From: Curtobacterium sp. MCSS17_007
Lineage (GTDB): Bacteria; Actinomycetota; Actinomycetes; Actinomycetales; Microbacteriaceae
DNA length: 64,000 bases
Direction: 5' to 3'
NCBI RefSeq assembly: GCF_003234175.2
Contig: NZ_CP126257.1
Coordinates: forward strand, 2,046,001 to 2,110,000
A program made the position numbers and the translations under genes. Positions 43,294 through 54,109 of the stretch are shown piece after piece. The notes below the pieces were generated by a model. The model was not told the DNA's origin, searched no databases, and was given only the letters and a program-made list of their open reading frames with translations. Every line of letters begins with the position of its first letter. Position 1 is the first letter of the stretch.

Positions 43294-43402
43294 GGACCGA
43301 GTCTAGACAGCGGCGGGAGCGCGGCCTGGAGCCCGGGGGTGCTCGGCCGCCCCCAACGCGGCCGAGACCTCCCCGGCGTGCGCGACGACGACGATCGCGT
43401 CG

Positions 43403-43418
43403 TGTAGCACGTGCTACA
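43403..43418. promoter_or_regulatory. 16-bp perfect palindrome, candidate operator
   Basis: TGTAGCACGTGCTACA is a perfect palindrome, and a third half-site (TCTACAC) follows at 43422-43428. It lies downstream of the HTH/peptidase/membrane module and upstream of the 70-residue gene. GTAGC/GCTAC also appears in the module's own promoter, so the module's HTH protein is a candidate ligand. Confidence 0.4.
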
Positions 43419-43494
43419 GACTCTACACGGAGCGGACGCCGGTCGTCGAGCACTGCTCGGGAACGTGATCGATCCGTTGTCGGAGGGGCACGGG

Positions 43495-44445
43495 TCAGGC
43501 GGTGTCCGCAGCTTCGCGGAGCGCCGACTCGAGCGCGTCCTCGGCTGCGGCGAGGACGGCGCGCTCGTCGGCGTCGAGCTGTCGGCGCGACCGCCTGGCA
43601 CCGTCGTTGATCTCGACGATGGTCCGGCTGAGACGGGTCGCGGTGTCGCCCGAGGCCGGGTAGGCGTTGTCCGTGCCGATGCGGGCGTGGAGCGGCGCCA
43701 GGGCCGCCAGTGCGTCGTCCAACCCGCGCGCACGTCGTCGACGCGCCACCTGGTGCCCGATGACGAGCAGCAGCATGCCCGAGGCCATGCACAGCACCGC
43801 GCCGGGTGTCATGACGTCGTAGGGCGGCGACAGCGTCCGCGTGACGTCGAGGCGTCCGGCGACGTGGGCGAGGTCCATCACGACGACGACGACCATGCGC
43901 ACCACGCCGAGGACACCGCCGAGCACGATCACCCACAGTCCGACGAGATCGGCCGCCGTGCGTGCGTCGCGCAGACGCATGAGGCAGATGACGCCGGTCG
44001 CGGCGACGGCGGCGCCGAGGTACACGGTCTGGGCGATCGCGTACACCGCTGCGGCCGGCTGGTGCCCCGCGACGAGCATGAAGGTCGTGGTCGTCGCGGG
44101 CTTGTCGAGCACCACGAACGCCGTGACGACCACCACCACGACCACCGCGAAGACCACGACGATCGCGGTGCGGAGCCACGCCCGCGCGGCCCCCACGGCC
44201 TTCGCGACGCCCCACAGGAGCGTGCTCGTCCCCGCGACCATGAGGCAGTCACTGACGAGGGTCACGACGTTCCGCCCACCGACGAGTGGATCGAGCCAGT
44301 GGTACAGCGGGTCGACGTTCGCGACGATGGTCGCCGTGAACAGCAGGAAGGTCACCGCCAACGTGCGGTCCTGCCCGCGCTGGAGGCGGAACAGCACGAC
44401 CGTCCCGACGACGAGGACCACCGCCATCGCGACGGAGACGATCAC
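43495..44445 (-). CDS. Multi-span membrane protein of HTH-ImmA module (MAB_1171c/DUF6545-like)
   Basis: A 316-residue protein with about seven membrane helices in the first 215 residues, then a hydrophilic, helical cytoplasmic tail (residues about 220-316, DDALAALAPLHARIG...). DPLYHWLDPLVGGRNVVTLVSD between helices resembles the putative-transporter family named MAB_1171c, known to occur beside HTH and ImmA-type genes; the assignment is by pattern memory and is moderate. The GTG start (44443-44445) overlaps the peptidase stop. Role unknown; it could be a target, sensor or effector for the peptidase. Confidence 0.6.
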   Translation of the reverse strand: MIVSVAMAVVLVVGTVVLFRLQRGQDRTLAVTFLLFTATIVANVDPLYHWLDPLVGGRNVVTLVSDCLMVAGTSTLLWGVAKAVGAARAWLRTAIVVVFAVVVVVVVTAFVVLDKPATTTTFMLVAGHQPAAAVYAIAQTVYLGAAVAATGVICLMRLRDARTAADLVGLWVIVLGGVLGVVRMVVVVVMDLAHVAGRLDVTRTLSPPYDVMTPGAVLCMASGMLLLVIGHQVARRRRARGLDDALAALAPLHARIGTDNAYPASGDTATRLSRTIVEINDGARRSRRQLDADERAVLAAAEDALESALREAADTA

Positions 44446-44903
44446 CCGAAGACCCCACGGAACGCGCTCGGGCGGCCACGGTTCGACCGGATCAGGGCGG
44501 CCAGACGGTCGGCGAACAGCTCGGCCTCGTGCTCGTAGACGTTCGAGAACAGCCCACGCGCGAGGGCCCGCTCGACCTTGTACTCGGGCACGTCGGGGAT
44601 CACGTCGCGGACGTACGCCGACTGCGCTGACTGCTCGTGGTGCCGGTGCAGCACGTGTCCGAGCTCGTGCCCGATGACGAACGACCGGAACGTGTCCGAG
44701 GTCGTCGGCGAGATCATCACCAGGTGCTGGTGCTCGAGCGTGGCCACGAAGCCGCACACCGGCTCGGTGCTGAGGAACGACTCCTCGCGCACCACGACGG
44801 GCTTGCCGACGTGGTCGGAGGCGGCCGCGACGGCCTGGTCGACGTCCGACCACCCCTCGGCCACCCCACGGGCCCAGAAGGCCTCCACCGACGCGTCCGT
44901 CAC
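44442..44903 (-). CDS. ImmA/IrrE-family metallopeptidase-like protein
   Basis: A 153-residue protein with the zinc-metallopeptidase motif HELGH (His79-Glu80-His83) and a downstream acidic ligand in YEHEAELFADRLA (residues about 123-135). This arrangement matches ImmA/IrrE proteins, which cleave partner HTH repressors. It overlaps the HTH gene upstream by four bases and the membrane gene downstream by four, so all three are co-translated. The natural cleavage substrate is therefore probably the HTH protein. It starts at GTG 44903. Confidence 0.82.
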   Translation of the reverse strand: MTDASVEAFWARGVAEGWSDVDQAVAAASDHVGKPVVVREESFLSTEPVCGFVATLEHQHLVMISPTTSDTFRSFVIGHELGHVLHRHHEQSAQSAYVRDVIPDVPEYKVERALARGLFSNVYEHEAELFADRLAALIRSNRGRPSAFRGVFG

Positions 44904-45340
44904 GCCGCTCCCCCTCGTGCCGACTCCTCCTCGAGCACCTGGGCGATGCGCCGCAGGGCCTCCGGTGACAACTCGCCGGGGAAGGTCCGCGCTGCGAACC
45001 CGCTCACCCGCGCCGACCGGAGCGCGCGCACGAGCTCGATCTGCGCGCCGATGCGCTCGGGGACGGCGCTGTCCTCGAGCAGGAAGCGCTCGTCGACCTC
45101 GAAGAACCCGGCGAGCAGACGCAGCAGCCCGGTGTCCCGGTTGCGACGGCCGTCACCGGAGAGCATGTAGGTCCACTTCGCCCGCGACAGCGATCCGCCC
45201 TGCGCAGCGACGTACTCCTCGATCGCCGCGAACGGCACGGGAGCGCCACGCTGCGACTCCTCGAAGTCGAGGAGCAGGTTGAGCCGGCGGGCGAGCTCGG
45301 ACGCGTCGAGCGCGCCGCCCTTGGGATCCGCGGTCGTCAT
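44900..45340 (-). CDS. HTH (XRE-type) transcriptional regulator of the ImmA module
   Basis: A 146-residue regulator. A helix-turn-helix region lies at about residues 40-92 (GGSLSRAKWTYMLSGDG, then TGLLRLLAGFFEVDERFLLE), the form seen in actinobacterial XRE proteins paired with ImmA peptidases. The C-terminal helices may hold the cleavage or dimer interface. ATG at 45340 follows GGAGGAG. It is first of the three-gene unit; its -10 (TACCAT) lies inside a GGYAGC-repeat region, so it probably regulates itself. Confidence 0.75.
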   Translation of the reverse strand: MTTADPKGGALDASELARRLNLLLDFEESQRGAPVPFAAIEEYVAAQGGSLSRAKWTYMLSGDGRRNRDTGLLRLLAGFFEVDERFLLEDSAVPERIGAQIELVRALRSARVSGFAARTFPGELSPEALRRIAQVLEEESARGGAA

Positions 45341-45379
45341 GTCGATCGGACTCCTCCCCAGTCGCCGGCGGTGCTCGTC

Positions 45380-45416
45380 ATGGTAGCGCTGCCCACCGAC
45401 GAGCGGCAGCTACCCT
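45380..45416. promoter_or_regulatory. Divergent promoter region with GGYAGC repeats
   Basis: GGTAGCGCTGCC (45382-45393) and GGCAGCTACC (45405-45414) make an inverted array. On the minus strand TACCAT (45385-45380) would be the -10 of the HTH gene; on the plus strand TACCCT (45411-45416) is the -10 of the YigZ gene. A protein bound here could control both. Part of the symmetry may simply reflect two facing -10 boxes. Confidence 0.45.
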
Positions 45417-45423
45417 CGACCGC

Positions 45424-46074
45424 GTGAGCCGCACCTTCCCGTCGACCATCGCTCGCACGGTCGAGCACGAGATCGTCGTCACGAGGTCGCGGTTCGTCAC
45501 GACGGTGGCCCCGGTGAGCGGTGTCGACGACGCCGACCGCGTCATCGCCGACGTCCGGCGGCGCTACTGGGACGCCCGGCACAACTGCAGCGCCATGGTC
45601 ACGGGCGTCCTCGGCGACCAGGCCCGGTCGTCCGACGACGGCGAGCCCTCGGGCACGGCCGGAGTGCCGATGCTCGAGGTCCTGCGCCGCCGCGAGCTGA
45701 CCGACGTCGTCGCCGTCGTCACCCGGTACTTCGGCGGTGTGAAGCTCGGCGCCGGCGGACTCGTCCGGGCGTACTCGACCTCGGTGTCAGCGGCCCTCGA
45801 CCTGGCCGCGACGGTCCGTCGGGTCGAGCTCAGGCGCGTCGACGTCAGGGCCCCGCACGCCGACGCCGGGCGCATCGACAACCTGCTGCGCCAGTGGGTC
45901 CCGCAGCACGGGGCGACGTTCGACGAACCCAGCTACGGCAGCGCGGTCGGGTTCACGCTCTGGGTGCCGGAGGCCGGACTCGCGGCGCTGCGCGCGGACC
46001 TCGCCGCAGCGTCGGCCGGCGCACTGCAGCCGGTCGTCGGCCCGGCACGGGTCGTCGACGTCCCGACGGTCTGA
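45424..46074 (+). CDS. YigZ/IMPACT family protein
   Basis: A 216-residue protein of the YigZ/IMPACT (UPF0029) family, whose bacterial role is unclear. It has HNCSAMVTG with DDGEPSGTAGVPMLEVL near residue 75 and VVTRYFGGVKLGAGGLVRAYS near residue 105, the conserved block, then a C-terminal DUF1949-type domain. GTG at 45424 has TACCCT seven bases upstream. It is divergent from the HTH/ImmA module. Confidence 0.93.
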   Translation: MSRTFPSTIARTVEHEIVVTRSRFVTTVAPVSGVDDADRVIADVRRRYWDARHNCSAMVTGVLGDQARSSDDGEPSGTAGVPMLEVLRRRELTDVVAVVTRYFGGVKLGAGGLVRAYSTSVSAALDLAATVRRVELRRVDVRAPHADAGRIDNLLRQWVPQHGATFDEPSYGSAVGFTLWVPEAGLAALRADLAAASAGALQPVVGPARVVDVPTV

Positions 46075-46166
46075 CGAGCCGGCACCGGAAGATCCGGGCG
46101 AACGGATCCGACGCTCGGACGCACTCCGCGCGTGTCGCCCGATCCGAGCGGCGCCGGGGAACGGAG

Positions 46167-46198
46167 AAGGCCCGGTCGGAGTGATCCGACCGGGCCTT
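46167..46198. terminator. Terminator between YigZ gene and tRNA-Lys
   Basis: AAGGCCCGGTCGGA (46167-46180) pairs with TCCGACCGGGCCTT (46185-46198), loop of four. It serves the convergent YigZ and tRNA-Lys units. Confidence 0.8.
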
Positions 46199-46203
46199 CG
46201 CGG

Positions 46204-46276
<73 letters not shown>

Positions 46277-46388
46277 ATGGTGTGCAGTTGTCTGTCGCTC
46301 TCGCACTTCCGTGCTGCAACGGGAAACAACAATAGCATGGGTTTCGCGTGCTCATGACCACTCGGGCACAAGAACCTCAAGGAGCCCC

Positions 46389-46859
46389 ATGACGGACCGT
46401 CTCGCCGCCGGCGACACCGCCCCCGACTTCACCCTCCCGGACCAGGACGGCGTGCAGCACAGCCTCGCCGACCTGCGCGGGCGGAAGGTCATCGTGTACT
46501 TCTACCCGGCGGCGTCCACCCCGGGCTGCACCACCGAGGCGTGCGACTTCCGCGACAACATGTCGTCGCTGCAGGCGGCGGGCTACGAGGTGCTCGGCGT
46601 CTCGAAGGACGAGCAGGCGAAGCTCAAGACCTTCCAGCACGAGCAGGCACTCACCTTCCCGCTGCTGAGCGACCCGGACCTCGCGGTGCACCGGGCGTAC
46701 GGCGCCTGGGGCGAGAAGAACAACTACGGGAAGATCGTGACGGGCACGATCCGCTCGACGATCGTCGTCGACGAGGAGGGCCGCGTGCAGCTGCCGCTCT
46801 ACAACGTCAGGGCGACCGGCCACGTCGCCAGCCTGCGGAAGAAGCTCGGCCTGGTCTGA
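46389..46859 (+). CDS. bcp: Thiol peroxidase Bcp (peroxiredoxin Q)
   Basis: A 156-residue thioredoxin-dependent peroxiredoxin. The peroxidatic Cys47 is in ASTPGCTTEACDF and Cys52 is the resolving cysteine of the BCP type. FTLPDQDGV opens the fold and LSDPDLAVHRAYGAWGEK follows. The ATG at 46389 has AAGGAG six bases upstream. It stands alone, ending at a perfect palindromic terminator. Confidence 0.95.
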   Translation: MTDRLAAGDTAPDFTLPDQDGVQHSLADLRGRKVIVYFYPAASTPGCTTEACDFRDNMSSLQAAGYEVLGVSKDEQAKLKTFQHEQALTFPLLSDPDLAVHRAYGAWGEKNNYGKIVTGTIRSTIVVDEEGRVQLPLYNVRATGHVASLRKKLGLV

Positions 46860-46890
46860 TCGGCGACCGGGCGACGACCGCGACCCACGA

Positions 46891-46934
46891 CGGACGGGAG
46901 GCGCGCTGCCAGCCGGCAGCGCGCCTCCCGTCCG
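46891..46934. terminator. 20-bp perfect palindromic terminator (GGACGGGAGGCGCG family)
   Basis: Perfect 20-bp arms 46891-46910 / 46915-46934, loop AGCC, between convergent bcp and a membrane-protein gene. Outer arm as at 39663; inner pairs (CTGCC/GGCAG) differ but remain complementary. Confidence 0.75.
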
Positions 46935-46947
46935 CGTGTGGTCGCTC

Positions 46948-47379
46948 CTACTCGTCGCGTGCGTCGCGCGGGACGAGCCAGCCGGTCACCGCGCGCGACA
47001 GCACCAGCGTGAGCCCCAGCAGGGCCGGGACGAGGAGCACCCACCCGACCCACGCGACGCGGAAGACGCCCTGGAAGGCACCGATCGCCAGGGCGCCCTG
47101 GAGGACCTGCCAGACGATGATCCCCGAGCGCACCCACGGGCGACGTCGGCGGAGCCCGACGAAGAGCGAGACGAGCCACAGGGCCGCGATGGCGCTGAGC
47201 AGGGTGAGGGCGATCGCGGACGCGATGCTCGACGACGGAGCGACGACCGACTCCACGAGCAGGACGACGGTGACGGCGACGAGCGCGAGGGCCTCGAGTC
47301 CGACGACGAGGAGCAGGGCGAGGACGGCCGGTGCGCGCCCTGAGGTGGGTTCCGGACCGGTCGGGGTGGTGTCGGGCAC
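46948..47379 (-). CDS. Four-helix membrane protein, unknown function
   Basis: A 143-residue protein with four hydrophobic helices (VLALLLVVGLEALALVAVTV, then SAIALTLLSAIAALWLVSLF, a third in VWQVLQGALAIGAF and a fourth near VGWVLLVPALLGLTLVL). It has a Pro/Thr-rich N-terminus and acidic C-terminus. No family was recognised. It starts at GTG 47379 with GGAGG eleven bases upstream, and is divergent from whiB1. Confidence 0.7.
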   Translation of the reverse strand: MPDTTPTGPEPTSGRAPAVLALLLVVGLEALALVAVTVVLLVESVVAPSSSIASAIALTLLSAIAALWLVSLFVGLRRRRPWVRSGIIVWQVLQGALAIGAFQGVFRVAWVGWVLLVPALLGLTLVLSRAVTGWLVPRDARDE

Positions 47380-47637
47380 AGCAAGCCTCCAGCATCGGGA
47401 CCCTTGATTTGGCCCTACCAGTATGGAACGATATTGGAGGTCGTTTGGACGGCACGATGTGGTGTGCGTCTCCCGCGGTTCGACGCTTCTCCCCCGAGCG
47501 TTCAGCGGGCGTCAGACTCGCTCCCAGCGGAAGCCTCCCCCACAGGTTCCCCTCGTGCCCTGTGCATGCCAGCGTTCCGATCCCCGAGCCGCGGCCCCGG
47601 CCTGCCGTTCGAGCATCGACATCAAGGAGCACCACAC

Positions 47638-47886
47638 ATGGACTGGCGTGACCAGGCAGCCTGCCTCACCGCGGACCCCGAGCTCTTCTTCCCCGTTGGG
47701 AACACCGGACCCGCCGTCGACCAGATCGAGAAGGCCAAGTCGGTGTGCGCGCGTTGCACGGTCACCGAGATGTGCCTGCAGTACGCGCTCGAGAACAACC
47801 AGGACTCCGGCGTCTGGGGCGGCCTGAGCGAGGACGAGCGTCGTGCGCTGAAGCGCCGCGCCGCCCGTGCCCGCCGCGCCTCCTGA
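47638..47886 (+). CDS. whiB1: WhiB-family regulator, WhiB1 type
   Basis: An 82-residue [4Fe-4S] transcription factor. Ligand cysteines are C9, C37, C40 and C46 (CxxC pair in CARC), the WhiB turn is GVWGGLSEDERRALKRR at residues 58-74, and a basic tail (AARARRAS) contacts DNA. ELFFPVGNTGPA matches the WhiB1 class, which is essential in mycobacteria, NO-sensitive and binds sigma A region 4. AAGGAG precedes the ATG. About 250 bases upstream of it lack a gene and could be a long leader. Next to the pdtaS kinase, as in Mycobacterium. Confidence 0.93.
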   Translation: MDWRDQAACLTADPELFFPVGNTGPAVDQIEKAKSVCARCTVTEMCLQYALENNQDSGVWGGLSEDERRALKRRAARARRAS

Positions 47887-47916
47887 CACCGTGCGTTCCT
47901 GACACCGCGCAGCTGA

Positions 47917-47962
47917 CACGACGACGCCCGTCGCTCCCCCGGGAGCGACGGGCGTCGTCGTG
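47917..47962. terminator. Strong bidirectional terminator between whiB1 and pdtaS
   Basis: A 22-bp perfect stem (47917-47938 / 47941-47962) with a two-base loop lies between convergent whiB1 and the kinase gene. Confidence 0.85.
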
Positions 47963-48043
47963 TGTGCGCTGGGCTCAGGTGCGTGGTGCCGGTGGGGGCC
48001 GCGGACGGCGACCGCTCGCGAGCCCGACCGCACGGGCCTCGAA

Positions 48044-49549
48044 CTACGCGGCGCCGGCCGCCGTGAGCCAGCGGAACGGGATCGTGATCGTGACCTCGGT
48101 GCCACTGCCGGTGAGCGTGTGCCAGTCGATCGTGCCGCCGAGCTCGCCCTGGATCAGCGTGCGGACGATCTGCGTGCCCAGCCCCGAGCCGACCTTGCCC
48201 TCCGGCAGGCCCACGCCGTTGTCGCGCACCTGGATGTCGAGGTGGTCGTCGGAGCGGTTCGCCACGATCTCGACCTCGCCGTCACGCCCGTCGAGGCCGT
48301 GCTCGACGGCGTTCGTCACGAGCTCGGTGAGCCCGAGCGCCAGCGGGGTGGCGGCTTCGGACGGCAGGACGCCGAACTCGCCGGTCTTCTTCGGACGGAC
48401 GGTCGTGTTGTGCGACGCAGCGACCTCGGTGACGAGCTTCAGCACCGAGTCGAACACCTCGTCGAAGTCGACGTTCTGGCTGAGACCCGTCGACAGCGTG
48501 TCGTGCACGACGGCGATCGCGGCGACGCGGCGCATGGCGTTCTGCAGCGACGTCCGAGCCTCGTCCGAGTGGGTCCGCCGCGCCTGGATGCGCAGCAGGG
48601 AGGCCACCGTCTGCAGGTTGTTCTTCACCCGGTGGTGGATCTCACGGATCGTCGCGTCCTTGGTGATGAGCTCGCGCTCCTGGTGCCGGAGCTCGGTGAC
48701 GTCGCGGCACAGCACGATCGCGCCGATGCGCTCCCCGTGGTCGCGCAGCGGGATCGACCGGAGCGACACGGTGACACCCTTCGCCTCCACGTCGGCGCGC
48801 CACGGTGCGCGCCCGGTGACGACGAGCGGCAGGGACTCGTCGACGTCGAGCTTCGCGCCGATGAGCTCGGTCGTCACCTCGGCGAGGGACTTCCGTTCGA
48901 GCTCCCCCTCGAAGCCCATGCGGTTGAAGGCACTGAGCCCGTTCGGACTGGCGAAGGTCACCGTGCCGTTCGTGTCGAGCCGGAGCAGGCCGTCGCTCGC
49001 GCGGGGAGCACCGCGACGCGGTCCGGCCGGGGCGCCGAGGTCGGGGAAGTCCCCCGTGGCGATCATGCCGAACAGGTCGTTCGCGCTCGCCGTGAAGTTG
49101 AGCTCTTGGCGGCTCGGCGTCCGCATCTCGTCCTGGTTCGAGTGCCGGGTCACGACCGCGATCGGGCGCTCGGTGGTCTCCGTGCTGTTCGTGGTGAGCC
49201 GACGGAGGACCGGGATCGCACGCACACGGGTCGGGGTGTCCTCGTACCAGTCCGGTTCCGCGGAGTCGACGACCGAGGCGGTCGCGAAGCACTGCGTGAC
49301 CTGGTCGCGCCACTCCTCGCGGATCTCCTGACCGACGATGTCGCGGTAGAACAGCGTCGCGGCCGAGCTCGGCCGGGCGTGGGCGACGGCGACGAACGAG
49401 CCTTCCTCGGCCGTCGGCACCCAGAGCACCATGTCGGCGAAGGACAGGTCGGCGAGGAGCTGCCAGTCCCCCACGAGCAGGTGGAGCCACTCCACGTCTG
49501 CTTCGGAGGAACGGCCTTGCGCGAGGACGAGGTCACTGAGGGTCGACAC
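48044..49549 (-). CDS. pdtaS: PdtaS-type sensor histidine kinase
   Basis: A 501-residue soluble kinase without membrane helices. An N-terminal GAF-like domain (residues about 1-140) and a PAS domain (about 185-285) precede a HisKA_2 dimerisation/phosphoacceptor motif, EIHHRVKNNLQTVASLLRIQ (303-322), and a C-terminal ATPase with NAVEHG and DNGVGLPEGK. PdtaS pairs with the ANTAR response regulator PdtaR, which is not in this window. Adjacent, convergent whiB1 repeats the Rv3219/Rv3220c order of M. tuberculosis. TAGACT six bases before the GTG suggests a leaderless mRNA. Confidence 0.9.
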   Translation of the reverse strand: MSTLSDLVLAQGRSSEADVEWLHLLVGDWQLLADLSFADMVLWVPTAEEGSFVAVAHARPSSAATLFYRDIVGQEIREEWRDQVTQCFATASVVDSAEPDWYEDTPTRVRAIPVLRRLTTNSTETTERPIAVVTRHSNQDEMRTPSRQELNFTASANDLFGMIATGDFPDLGAPAGPRRGAPRASDGLLRLDTNGTVTFASPNGLSAFNRMGFEGELERKSLAEVTTELIGAKLDVDESLPLVVTGRAPWRADVEAKGVTVSLRSIPLRDHGERIGAIVLCRDVTELRHQERELITKDATIREIHHRVKNNLQTVASLLRIQARRTHSDEARTSLQNAMRRVAAIAVVHDTLSTGLSQNVDFDEVFDSVLKLVTEVAASHNTTVRPKKTGEFGVLPSEAATPLALGLTELVTNAVEHGLDGRDGEVEIVANRSDDHLDIQVRDNGVGLPEGKVGSGLGTQIVRTLIQGELGGTIDWHTLTGSGTEVTITIPFRWLTAAGAA

Positions 49550-49658
49550 CCGGCAAGTCTAGGTGCGCTGCTCTGTGGACAACGCCGCTCCTCCACAGCA
49601 CCGCGTCATCAACATTTCAGATGTTCAATCCGTCCGTACGCTCGGGTGCGGAGGGGAC

Positions 49659-50183
49659 ATGGCGGCAGGAGAAGCACGACGGATCGCGGACGACGGCGAG
49701 ACGGACCCGACACCGCGCGTGTTCGCCGTGCTGCCGGGCAGTGTGGCGGACGGAGCGCCGGACGAGGTGACCACGGCGGCGGGAGCGGCCGTCGTCGCCG
49801 CACAGCCGACAGCACCGGCAGACCGGCGCGCAGACGACGACGTGCAGCCGGACGTCGCCACGATCGCGCGCGCCCTCGGGCTCTGTGTGGTCGAGGTCCT
49901 CACCGGCGGCCGCGAGGTCGACAGCATCGCACGCTGGATCACGGAGGACGTCCAGCGGCACCTGCTGCAACGCGCCGCCGTCGCCGCGCGGGCGCGAGCA
50001 CTGGGTGAACGGTCGCGCGCTCGACCACTGCTGCAGGTCGGCAGTGTGCAGGTCTGCCGCCCCGCGCCCGGCATCGCCGAGGCTGCGGTGGTCGTGCACA
50101 CCCGCAGTCACGCGCGGGCGGTGGCCCTGCGGCTCGAACTCCGACAGGGTCGGTGGCGCGCCACCACCGTCGGGGTGCTCTGA
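49659..50183 (+). CDS. Rv3235-family protein
   Basis: A 174-residue protein. The first 75 residues are low-complexity, rich in Ala/Asp/Pro. The second half (from about residue 80, VATIARALGLCVVEVLTGGR, through VCRPAPGIAEAAVVVHTRSHARAVALRLE) is a compact domain resembling the Rv3235 family that lies near secA in actinobacteria. Function unknown. The ATG at 49659 follows GAGGGG, with TACGCT upstream. Its end converges on secA across a palindromic terminator. Confidence 0.7.
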   Translation: MAAGEARRIADDGETDPTPRVFAVLPGSVADGAPDEVTTAAGAAVVAAQPTAPADRRADDDVQPDVATIARALGLCVVEVLTGGREVDSIARWITEDVQRHLLQRAAVAARARALGERSRARPLLQVGSVQVCRPAPGIAEAAVVVHTRSHARAVALRLELRQGRWRATTVGVL

Positions 50184-50198
50184 CCGAGCGGTGGACCA

Positions 50199-50236
50199 AC
50201 AGGAGGCGCGGTGCCCGATGGCACCGCGCCTCCTGT
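50199..50236. terminator. 17-bp palindromic terminator (variant of the GGAGGCGCGG family)
   Basis: ACAGGAGGCGCGGTGCC (50199-50215) and GGCACCGCGCCTCCTGT (50220-50236) form a perfect stem with loop CGAT. The outer arm is ACAGGAGGCGCGG rather than GACGGGAGGCGCGG, with the complement changed in step. Confidence 0.75.
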
Positions 50237-50292
50237 CCGTGGATCGCAGCATCCGCTGCCGGTCACGCCCGCCGGGCGGCCGACGGCCTGTG

Positions 50293-53076
<2,784 letters not shown>

Positions 53077-53165
53077 GTGAGCTCCTTACGGGGTCGTCGC
53101 GCGCGACCTGCGCGATCCGAACAGCCAGTCATGCTAGCAACCTGTCGGAACCCCCCGCTGGGAGC

Positions 53166-53210
53166 GGAGCGGGTGTGCGCGGACCGGTCGGGACCGCGCA
53201 CACCCGCTCC
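53166..53210 (-). terminator. Terminator between hpf and secA
   Basis: A 17-bp perfect stem (53166-53182 / 53194-53210) with an 11-base loop lies just past the hpf stop on the minus strand, so secA probably has its own promoter in the remaining 90 bases. Confidence 0.75.
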
Positions 53211-53225
53211 CGGGTGCTCTCGCGA

Positions 53226-53936
53226 CTAGGCGATGGCCCCGGACCGGGAGGCCTCGGCGTCCTCCGTCGTCGCGGCGCTCGACCCACCGACGGCGTCCTC
53301 GATGCCGATCACGCCGTAGTCCCACCCCTTGCGGCGGTACACGACGCTCGGACGTCGGGTCTCGGCGTCGACGAAGAGGTAGAAGTCGTGCCCGACGAGC
53401 TCCATCCGGTAGAGCGCGTCGTCGACGGTCATCGGCGCCTCGTTGAAGACCTTGTGACGGATCACCACCGGCGAGTAGACCTCGGTGTCCTCGTCGTGCT
53501 GCTCCTCGACGACCGGGACCGCTCCGGTCGCCACGGTCTCGATCAGCCGGCCGTCGGCCGGTGTGACGTCCATGTGCTCGAAGCCCGTGCCGGCCGCCTC
53601 GGCGACGGAGGTCGGACGGTGGCGACCGCGGTGCACCTTGCGCCGGTCGCGCGCTCGTCGCAGGCGCTCGGTGATCCGCGCGAACGCGAGGTCGAAGGCG
53701 GCGTACTTGTCCGACGCCGCGGACTCGGCCCGTACGAGGGGCCCGGGGCCGATCAGGGTGAGCTCGACGCGGTCCTCGCCCTGGGCGCCGCCGGACTTCT
53801 CGTTGTGGCGGCTGAGGCGCACCTCGAATGCGAGGGCGCGGTCGGCGAGCACGTCGATCTTCTCGGACTTCTGTTCGACGTAGGTGCGGAATCGATCGGT
53901 GACCCCGACGTTCCGGCCCGTGATCGTCACGTCCAT
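53226..53936 (-). CDS. hpf: Ribosome hibernation promoting factor, long form
   Basis: A 236-residue protein. The N-terminal S30AE domain (MDVTITGRNVGVTDRFRTYV onward) binds the 30S decoding centre. A linker leads to a C-terminal dimerisation domain (VVIRHKVFNEAPMTVDDALYRMELVGHDFYLF) that makes 100S ribosomes. The ATG at 53936 follows GGGAG; a longer upstream frame is possible but not protein-like. Downstream of comF in the mtrA-to-secA neighbourhood. Confidence 0.95.
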   Translation of the reverse strand: MDVTITGRNVGVTDRFRTYVEQKSEKIDVLADRALAFEVRLSRHNEKSGGAQGEDRVELTLIGPGPLVRAESAASDKYAAFDLAFARITERLRRARDRRKVHRGRHRPTSVAEAAGTGFEHMDVTPADGRLIETVATGAVPVVEEQHDEDTEVYSPVVIRHKVFNEAPMTVDDALYRMELVGHDFYLFVDAETRRPSVVYRRKGWDYGVIGIEDAVGGSSAATTEDAEASRSGAIA

Positions 53937-54109
53937 GTGGCGGCTCCCATCCGTACTTCGGCGCGTCGCCTCCATCCGGCGATCCCGGACGCCTTGCCGC
54001 GAGGCTAGACCCCCTGCCCGAGCGGCGTCACCACGCGTCGGCTGGTCGTCGCGGACACCCACCGGACACCCAGGCGTCACCGGCCGTCCGTGCAGGCGCC
54101 CCTGCCGGT

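Noticed and set aside
46086..46166. Possible small gene between YigZ and tRNA-Lys
   Set aside because: The region is mostly terminator and promoter-like sequence with no ribosome-binding site or protein-like frame.
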